DNA from: Pseudolysobacter sp. | GTDB taxonomy: Bacteria; Pseudomonadota; Gammaproteobacteria; Xanthomonadales; Rhodanobacteraceae | Direction: 5' to 3' | Length of the DNA stretch: 11,367 nucleotides | NCBI GenBank assembly: GCA_025351985.1 | Contig: JANXUW010000091.1 | Location: 1-11,367 of the forward strand | In this document: positions 1 to 5,120 of the stretch, piece after piece | Layout: every line of letters starts with the position of its first letter | Numbering within the stretch: position 1 is the stretch's first letter | Made by a program: the position numbers and the translations under genes | The notes under the pieces: model-generated | The model's input: the letters and a program-made list of their open reading frames with translations, nothing else | What the model was told of the DNA's origin: nothing | The model's database searches: none

Positions 1-78
1 ATTGGTCAGGCTGACGTTGCCTCGCTGTACCGGCAGACATTCGCAAATCTTTGCGTATTGCGCTTCTGTGATTTCCAT
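1..78 (-). CDS. IS5-family transposase, N-terminal 26 residues (partial)
   Basis: An ATG at 78-76 on the minus strand opens a frame that stays open to the window edge. It begins MEITEAQYAKICECLP and continues VQRGNVSLTN. This resembles the N-terminus of IS5-family transposases whose first domain is often called DUF4096: 'M-E-I-x-x-x-Q-Y' followed by 'C-L-P-x-Q-R-G-N-V-S-L'. In such elements this part binds the terminal repeats and the DDE catalytic residues lie further on; here they are outside the window, so activity cannot be judged. No Shine-Dalgarno sequence precedes the ATG, and a sigma-70-like promoter ends only six bases upstream. The family call rests on recalled N-terminal similarity over a short stretch. 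Confidence 0.72.
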   Translation of the reverse strand, partial: MEITEAQYAKICECLPVQRGNVSLTN

Positions 79-84
79 TGCGCA

Positions 85-114
85 AGTATACAACACGAAA
101 TAGTTTAGTGTTAA
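85..114 (-). promoter_or_regulatory. Putative sigma-70 promoter of the IS transposase, inside the IS end
   Basis: On the minus strand TTAACA (114-109) and TATACT (90-85) are separated by 18 bp. Each matches the sigma-70 consensus at five of six positions. The predicted transcription start (about 78-79) falls on or next to the transposase ATG at 78, implying a leaderless message. The -35 box begins six bases inside the IS tip, so it overlaps the presumed transposase-binding repeat. That would allow autoregulation, which is inference. Confidence 0.5.
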
Positions 115-120
115 CAGGCC

Positions 121-1260
121 CTAGTCATGGTCTGTATCCTCGCCTGATTGGATTGTTTTTTAAAAAGTGTCATCGCAAATTTTTCGTTACCCACATTCGC
201 CCGATGGCGCATAGCCAAGGCCGGCGTTGGCTGCCGTTTTCCACATTTGATTCGGGCGATTGCCCGTTGAAGACAAGGCCCAAGACTTTTCAGAAAGCCA
301 AGGACGAGTCCAGCACACGTTGTACGAAGTCGGCAACTATCGATGCCGTCGCATTCCGAGACTAGATGAGGCAAAGTCGCTGCAGCAAACCGCAGCGCAT
401 GCATAACTTGCAACGTATTGCGCTAAGGCAACAGCGAAGTTATTGATGTAAACAGCTGTCTCGATAAAACGAGATGAAATCTTGGGGCACAGACAACCCC
501 GATATGCGAAAACGGCTGACATTACCTTGCGGCATGTAACCGTTCGCTGACGAGAACAAGCGACAAAACAATCGCTCTTAGCCACCACATTCTTTTTCTG
601 AATGCCGCCCGTGCAGGTGGTGTAGCGGGCTTTAACCCACGTTATGGACGTGGTCACCAGGAAACTTTTGCGTCACCTCCAGTTCGCTGTTGGCGGTCTG
701 GCGGGGAACACGACGCAAGCCTACTGCGCCAAGCGCTTCCGGCGCAAGTGCTTTTCCAAATGTTCCACTCTCTTTTTGCTGCCGGCCTTTTCGGCAGACG
801 ATCGTTTACTGATTTTTGATGCTCCAAAAATGATCCAATGATCTGTGGAGTAGGGTCTATGTGCCCGTATCATCAAGAGAAAAAAATGCGCCATAACAAT
901 CCATCATAGGAGCTATACAAATAGAATATGTACCATTTTCCATAAAGTTATAAAGTGTACAAAACAATAATATGTAGCTAGTCTACTATTTTTATGTAAA
1001 CGCAGGGCAACACGCTGGACAAGGCTCACGCGATCCGACGCGCGACCGCTGGCGGATCGACCGCGCGACTGACCACCGCCGACCGCGTTTTGGGTTTGGG
1101 TTTGGAGCGTGCTCTCATCCTGGTGTGGCGTCGCGGTATTTCACCTGTATGCTTCCGCTATCCGCCCGGGAAGTAACACCAACCCACTCGGTCGCCGCCA
1201 CCGAGCTCGGCGTCACCGCCTCACAGCATCGATCACCGTCTATCACAGGGGAGTAGCGGC
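121..1260. other. Long gene-free stretch between IS end and NHL-repeat gene
   Basis: I find no reading frame here with protein-like composition, a ribosome binding site and a recognisable domain. The short open frames are rich in Cys, Arg and His and look like translated noncoding DNA. Visible elements are a CTAG tetranucleotide next to the IS (121-124); a hairpin with 6-bp arms at 213-218/227-232; a hairpin with 6-bp arms at 779-784/792-797; an AT-rich patch at about 841-1000 (about one third GC by hand count) ending abruptly in GC-rich sequence; and a 6-bp hairpin at 1187-1192/1200-1205 in the NHL gene leader. None has a T-run that would make it a good terminator. The stretch could be decayed genes or foreign DNA beside the IS, or could hide a small RNA. 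Confidence 0.6.
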
Positions 1261-2130
1261 ATGAAGCGTTCGGTAAGGTTTGTCCTGGTAATGAGCCTGA
1301 TCGGCAGCGCCGCAGGTTCGCCTGCGGCCGAGGCCGCAACGATCATCACGCTCGGCAGCGGGTTCAACAGCCCCGCCGGCGTCGCCGTCGATGCCAGCGG
1401 CAACGTGTTCGTCGCCGATACCGGCCACAACGTGGTGAAGGAGATCCTGAAGGCCGGCGGCTATACAACGATCAACACGCTCGGCAGCGGGTTCAACGGC
1501 CCCTTTGGCGTCGCCGTCGATCCCAGCGGCAACGTGTTCGTCGCCGATACCAAAAACAACGCGGTGAAAGAGATCTTGGCCGCCGGCGGCTATGCCACGG
1601 TGAACACGCTCGGCTACGGGTTCAACGGTCCCGCCGGCGTCGCCGTCGATGCCAGCGGCAACGTGTTCATCGCCGATACCGGCAACACCGCGGTGAAGGT
1701 GATCGTGCCGTTATACGGCTATCCGACGCTGTTCAGGTTCAACTACGCGTTCAGCTATCCCTACGGAGTCGCTGTCGATGCGAGCGGCAACGTGATCGTC
1801 AGCGAGACCAGTGCGGTGAGGGATATCCTGGCAGCCGGCGGTTATACGACGGTCAACACGCTCGGCGGGTTCAGCTCTCCCTCTATTCTCGTCGGCGTCG
1901 CCGTCGATGCCAGCGGCAACGTGTTCGTCAGCTTTGTCAACGACAACGCGGTGAGAGAGATCCTGGCGGCCGGCGGCTATACGACGGTCAACACGCTTGG
2001 CAGCGGGTTCAACCAGCCCCTCGGCGTCGCCGTCGATGCCAGCGGCAACGTGTTCGTCGCCGATTCCGGCAACAACGCGGTGAAGGAGATACTGGCCGAA
2101 GGTATTTTCAGAGACGGTTTCGACGGCTAA
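1261..2130 (+). CDS. Secreted NHL-repeat six-bladed beta-propeller protein
   Basis: The product has 289 residues. Residues 1-25 form a signal peptide (basic MKR, hydrophobic core, cleavage likely after AEA). The rest is six NHL-type repeats whose 'GVAVD(A/P)SGNV' cores start at residues 40, 83, 126, 169, 212 and 255, an exact 43-residue period, enough for one six-bladed propeller. Each core is followed by 'F-V-A-D-T/S-x-N-N-A-V-K-E-I-L' and a 'GGYTTVNTLGSGFN' linker. NHL propellers usually bind proteins, RNA or ligands. No catalytic residues are evident, so the role is unknown, probably periplasmic or extracellular. The last eight residues, IFRDGFDG, form a tail also seen in the giant protein at 5121-9992. 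The start is supported by AGGGGAG at 1247-1253, seven bases before the ATG. Blade 4 (I-V-S-E-T-S) is the most diverged. The gene converges on the His-rich gene at 2319-2696. Confidence 0.85.
   Translation: MKRSVRFVLVMSLIGSAAGSPAAEAATIITLGSGFNSPAGVAVDASGNVFVADTGHNVVKEILKAGGYTTINTLGSGFNGPFGVAVDPSGNVFVADTKNNAVKEILAAGGYATVNTLGYGFNGPAGVAVDASGNVFIADTGNTAVKVIVPLYGYPTLFRFNYAFSYPYGVAVDASGNVIVSETSAVRDILAAGGYTTVNTLGGFSSPSILVGVAVDASGNVFVSFVNDNAVREILAAGGYTTVNTLGSGFNQPLGVAVDASGNVFVADSGNNAVKEILAEGIFRDGFDG
1351..2097 (+). repeat. Six tandem 129-bp coding repeats (NHL blades)
   Basis: The propeller is encoded by six in-frame 129-bp units. The core encoding GVAVDASGNVFVAD is almost identical in units 1, 2, 3 and 6, and the GGYTTVNTLG linker is almost identical in units 4 and 5. 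Such near-identity at DNA level suggests recent duplication or gene conversion. Blade 4 has lost three residues at two places and gained three near its end, so the period is preserved. Confidence 0.85.
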
Positions 2131-2318
2131 GCCCAAGCTCTCGGGCCGGGCCCAGGCGCTATTTTGTAAGAGCCCGATAGAACGTGGCGACGTGGACCTG
2201 AGCCAGAGCGCGACGATCCAGATCAGTTTCTGCTCACAGATCGGCCAGTATGGGTTGGTTCTAAAGGCGGAGACGCTTACCGACTGCTCATGATGCTGGG
2301 CGATGATGCCGATACGAA
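2131..2318. other. Convergent intergenic region, no clear terminator
   Basis: This 188-bp gap separates the converging NHL and His-rich genes. The arms TCGGGC (2141-2146) and GCCCGA (2172-2177) could pair across a 25-base loop, but no T-run follows on either strand. I see no gene here. Confidence 0.5.
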
Positions 2319-2696
2319 TCAATGTTCGTGGTCGTGGTCTTGGTCGTGGTCGTGGTGGTGCTCGCGTTTGGCGTGCCCGGTGCTGCTCGTGAACGTGAAG
2401 TCGGTCGAATGGCAATCGTGGAACTCGGCGTGCCAGATGTCTTCGTGATCGACCAGCAGCACACCGAAATGGCAATGCGGAACGTGTGCCACGGCGCTGC
2501 CGCCGTTATCGATCGCCGCGACCTGCACGCCGTCGTCGGGATCCAGATCCGGCGCATCGTTTTGCAACAGGAAAACTACGGCCTCGTGGCCGGTCTGGTT
2601 GTGAACGGTCAGCTCCTCGCCATCATTGGCACGCGCGTGTCCTGCGGCCAGAATGCAGCCGAGGAGAAGGGTGGAAAAGATTGCAGCGATTTTCAT
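2319..2696 (-). CDS. Small exported protein with His/Asp-rich, probably metal-binding C-terminus
   Basis: The product has 125 residues and is not a family I can name. Residues 1-23 are a signal peptide (MKIAAIFSTLLLGCILAAGH, then ARA before N24). C14 sits in a weak lipobox (LLGC), so a lipoprotein is a less likely alternative. Residues 26-105 look like a compact beta-rich domain containing two Cys/His clusters, HCH (74-76) and HDCH (93-96). The last 13 residues contain seven His, mostly alternating with Asp, as in proteins that buffer or hand over Ni, Zn, Cu or Co. A periplasmic metal-binding role is therefore inferred; the metal cannot be told. The start is supported by GGGGAG (2709-2704), seven bases before the ATG. 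It follows the hydrolase gene in the same direction after a 245-bp gap, so an own promoter is likely. Confidence 0.75.
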   Translation of the reverse strand: MKIAAIFSTLLLGCILAAGHARANDGEELTVHNQTGHEAVVFLLQNDAPDLDPDDGVQVAAIDNGGSAVAHVPHCHFGVLLVDHEDIWHAEFHDCHSTDFTFTSSTGHAKREHHHDHDQDHDHEH

Positions 2697-2941
2697 GGTG
2701 TAACTCCCCGGTAAGTTTTGTAATCCACAGTTGTTTGCGATTTGCCGACCTCGACGGGGCTACACTTCCCGCAGCCGCGCCCGCCGGATCTACAAGTCAA
2801 TGGTGACAGCGACCCGGCCCCCGCCGAGTCAACGCAAACGTTGTCGAAAACTACACCCGCATCCCGAATTTGGCAACGACAACAGCGCCGAACACGCTCA
2901 TCCCTCTTGTTCGCAAATGTGGCTCATTCCGAATCGGATTA
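2697..2941. other. Intergenic region upstream of the His-rich protein gene
   Basis: This 245-bp region lies between two minus-strand genes. It holds the ribosome binding site at 2704-2709. I found no convincing -35/-10 pair for the small gene and no terminator with a T-run for the hydrolase gene ending at 2942. The arms GTTGTCG (2840-2846) and CGACAAC (2877-2883) pair perfectly, but over a 30-base loop. Confidence 0.4.
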
Positions 2942-5002
2942 TCAGGGCGAGCAGGTAGCCACACCGGCGATGTTGGTTATGCGTTTCAACGAGAGCGTCG
3001 ACAAAGCAGGATTCGCGGATCCCCAACCAAATTGCGCTGTACCGGTATTGCAGCCCAAAACGAGATGCGTCAGTTTGCCCATCGGCGCGCGGATGACCTG
3101 GGTCTTGTCGAACGCCGTACCGAAATGCGTGCCGATCGGCTGGATCAGGTCGATATCGAAACTGCCGTCGTCGGTACGTGTACCGATGCCCGTCAACCAG
3201 ACTTGATTGCCGGCGCTATCCACGCCGAAATATGTCGCTGACATCGTCATCGGATCGATCTGCTCAAACAGGAATCCGGTGCCGTAAAAACGCGAGTCGT
3301 ACCAGGCACCGCTGGGTTGCGCCGGGGCGGGCGTCGCATCGCCGCAGCCCAGACCATCAAGATGCAGCAGATGGCGGATCGGCACGGTCATCGAACCCCA
3401 TTGCGGCGGGCCATCCCAGCGCATGCTGCCCTGCTCGCAGCTATCGAAACTGACACCCAAGCGTCCCCAATGCTGGGTGTTCAAACCGCCCTTGCCGTCC
3501 GGCGTTTGCAGCAGCATATCGGGAAATTCGATGCCATTGCCGAGCACTTCACCAACACCGGTTAGCCAGGCTTGCACACCGCTGCCGCCGGTTGGCGGAT
3601 AGGTAAACATCGCCACATAAGCCAGGCGACTATCGAGCACTTCGATCTCGATGCCTTCGCCGCTGCGCGCGGGGTCGTACCATTGGCCGCTGTAATGTGC
3701 ATCGACGTTCGGCGCGGTGCTGGCGGGGCGCGGCCGCACCTGGCTATCGAAACTCGGCGGCACGATGCTCGCATCGTAACGGCACGCACCACTTGCACCG
3801 GCGGCGCTGGCGCTATAACAACCGGCTTGCAGATCATTGACGCTCGGCTGCGGGCCGCCGGCAATCCAGCGGCGCAGCGCCTCCCAGCCGGACACACCTT
3901 CGGCCAGACTGAAGCCGCAATGCGTCGGTGTGGTTTCATTGACGATCGCGCTGGTCAATTGTGTACTTGGCAGCGTTTGTCGCAAAGTATACTGATTCGC
4001 CGGTATCACCAGTTGATCCTGGCTGGTCTGCACCGAGATCACTTTCGCGCCGCCGATGTCGCCGCGGAAATCCGACGCCCAGCGGAAATACAGTGAGGCG
4101 AACGGATCGGCTTGAATGCGCAGAATGTCCGAATTCAGCGTGGCATCGTTGTAATCCACACCGACCGTGGTGAACGGGTTGGAATTGTTCAACTTGTCGG
4201 GCGCACGCACGAGATCGCTGAGCGCGTAGATCGCATATCCCGCGTTGGTGACGAAAAACTTTTCGCTGCTGATGTGGGCGAGATCCATCAATTGCGCAAG
4301 GCGGCGTTTCATCGCGCCGTTGCGCAACTCTTGCGGCAGATTGACGCCGGTGCAGCGATTCAGCGGAATCAAGGTCGGAATCAGCAGCGCCTGATCTTCC
4401 AGATCGGAAAGATTGTCCGGAATATCATCCAGGTTGTAGGCCCACGGATACGGCTGTTTGCCGGTCGGCAAATCACCGGCGCCGTGGCAAACCACATCGT
4501 AGGCCAGGCGCAGGTCGATCGCGGTATCCCATACGCGCGAACCGGCCGCGGGCGGACACGCCGAATACACGCCGGGCACCGGCGCGAAACGTGGATCTTC
4601 GGCAAGTTTCAGCGCGATCAATCCACCGAGTGAACCGCCGTACGGAATGATTGCACCCGGTACACCGACCTGCTGCTTGAACGCGGCCAGCAAGTCGGCG
4701 TTGTCGTCCGGCGCACTGAACAACGCCCACGAGCGCTGGCGAAAACTCGACGCCGCAATCGCATAACCTTCGCTGAGCTGGAGAGCCTTGAGCGGGCCGA
4801 GATCCGGATTCGGCGCCGGTGGATCGAAACTCAATCCGTGCTGGAACAGGATCAGAGAATCGCCGGCTTTCCAACCATCGGGAACGGCAATCTGGTAATA
4901 CGCGCCGGACGCGGTGGTTCCGCTGAAATCGCGCTCGGCATGTGCGGCAAGCGCGAACGACAAAACCACGCACAAAAAGATTACCCGAGCGATAGCGTGC
5001 AT
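2942..5002 (-). CDS. Secreted alpha/beta-hydrolase with two C-terminal W-Y-D/SGxG modules
   Basis: From the ATG at 5002 the product has 686 residues. Residues 1-22 are a signal peptide ending AAHA. Residues about 35-385 are an alpha/beta-hydrolase: HG oxyanion-type turn at 55-56, nucleophile elbow G-G-S-L-G-G with Ser124, candidate acid Asp329 (TSQDQLV), and candidate His361 (THCGF). A serine esterase, lipase or peptidase-like activity on an external substrate is likely; the substrate is unknown. Two related modules follow, about 438-553 (starts SGQWYDPARSGEG) and 564-651 (starts SGAWYDSRFYGTG), each with a later 'V/A-W-L-T-G-x-G' segment and ending near L-G-C. I recall similar modules in secreted Xanthomonadales proteins. 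The frame could open 12 bases earlier at a TTG (5014), but the GGAG at 5012-5009 overlaps that codon and is well spaced for the ATG. The C-terminus lacks the DGFEG tail. Confidence 0.82.
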   Translation of the reverse strand: MHAIARVIFLCVVLSFALAAHAERDFSGTTASGAYYQIAVPDGWKAGDSLILFQHGLSFDPPAPNPDLGPLKALQLSEGYAIAASSFRQRSWALFSAPDDNADLLAAFKQQVGVPGAIIPYGGSLGGLIALKLAEDPRFAPVPGVYSACPPAAGSRVWDTAIDLRLAYDVVCHGAGDLPTGKQPYPWAYNLDDIPDNLSDLEDQALLIPTLIPLNRCTGVNLPQELRNGAMKRRLAQLMDLAHISSEKFFVTNAGYAIYALSDLVRAPDKLNNSNPFTTVGVDYNDATLNSDILRIQADPFASLYFRWASDFRGDIGGAKVISVQTSQDQLVIPANQYTLRQTLPSTQLTSAIVNETTPTHCGFSLAEGVSGWEALRRWIAGGPQPSVNDLQAGCYSASAAGASGACRYDASIVPPSFDSQVRPRPASTAPNVDAHYSGQWYDPARSGEGIEIEVLDSRLAYVAMFTYPPTGGSGVQAWLTGVGEVLGNGIEFPDMLLQTPDGKGGLNTQHWGRLGVSFDSCEQGSMRWDGPPQWGSMTVPIRHLLHLDGLGCGDATPAPAQPSGAWYDSRFYGTGFLFEQIDPMTMSATYFGVDSAGNQVWLTGIGTRTDDGSFDIDLIQPIGTHFGTAFDKTQVIRAPMGKLTHLVLGCNTGTAQFGWGSANPALSTLSLKRITNIAGVATCSP

Positions 5003-5023
5003 GGCGAACTCCAAACAAAATCA

Positions 5024-5061
5024 ACTATTGAAGGTACGCGCGAAACACTTAAGCGCGCGTA
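5024..5061 (-). promoter_or_regulatory. Operator-like inverted repeat and weak promoter upstream of the hydrolase
   Basis: TACGCGCG (5035-5042) and CGCGCGTA (5054-5061) form a perfect 8-bp inverted repeat with an 11-base spacer. On the minus strand TTAAGT (5052-5047) and AATAGT (5029-5024), 17 bp apart, form a weak promoter match. It would start transcription near 5017 and give a leader of about 15 nt. The repeat arms flank the -35, as expected for a repressor site. The promoter is poor (three and four of six consensus positions), so this is tentative. Confidence 0.33.
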
Positions 5062-5069
5062 AATCGCAC

Positions 5070-5097
5070 AAAAAAAAGAGCCCGGTTTCCCGGGCTC
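5070..5097 (-). terminator. Rho-independent terminator of the giant protein gene
   Basis: On the minus strand GAGCCCGG, loop GAAA and CCGGGCTC form a perfect 8-bp GC-rich stem closed by a tetraloop. Eight T residues follow directly (5077-5070). It lies 24 bases beyond the stop codon of the giant gene at 5121 and upstream of the hydrolase start, so it should insulate the hydrolase from the giant gene's transcription. Confidence 0.93.
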
Positions 5098-5120
5098 GAT
5101 GGAAGCTCGAATAGCTCGAT

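Larger units (their letters stand above)
1..120 (-). mobile_element. End of an IS5-type insertion sequence (partial, cut by window edge)
   Basis: The block holds the first 26 codons of a transposase read leftwards, plus 42 bp of upstream sequence. Read from the right, the outer edge starts GGCCTGTTAACACTAAAC, which has the look of an IS terminal inverted repeat. It abuts CTAG at 121-124, which fits the YTAR-type target preferred by IS5 and IS427-group elements. The exact boundary at 120/121 is inferred from this target match. The opposite end lies outside the window, so neither the matching inverted repeat nor the second CTAG copy can be seen. Confidence 0.65.

Noticed and set aside
213..240. 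Hairpin AGCCAA/TTGGCT followed by GCCGTTTT as a terminator
   Set aside because: The T-run is four bases long and set back from the stem, and no gene ends upstream on the plus strand.
337..657. Minus-strand open frame of 106 codons in the gene-free stretch
   Set aside because: It is very Cys-rich, resembles no known protein, and has no signal peptide or ribosome binding site that I can support.
779..797. Hairpin CTGCCG/CGGCAG as a terminator
   Set aside because: The stem is only 6 bp and no T-run follows on either strand.
1088..1105. TTTGGG-like short tandem repeats, possible G-quadruplex
   Set aside because: Only two GGG runs and one GG run are present, too few for a four-tract quadruplex or a meaningful repeat.
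1351..2097. Possible CRISPR-like direct repeats
   Set aside because: The period is 129 bp, in frame, and each unit encodes an NHL blade; these are coding tandem repeats, not repeat-spacer units.
1711..2475. Minus-strand open frame of 254 codons across the NHL gene end and His-rich gene
   Set aside because: It runs antisense through the NHL repeats and overlaps the His-rich gene in another frame, is very rich in Arg and His, and has no domain; it is a shadow of GC-rich coding DNA.
5003..5014. TTG at 5014 as start of the hydrolase
   Set aside because: The GGAG ribosome binding site overlaps this codon and is correctly spaced for the ATG at 5002, where the signal peptide begins.
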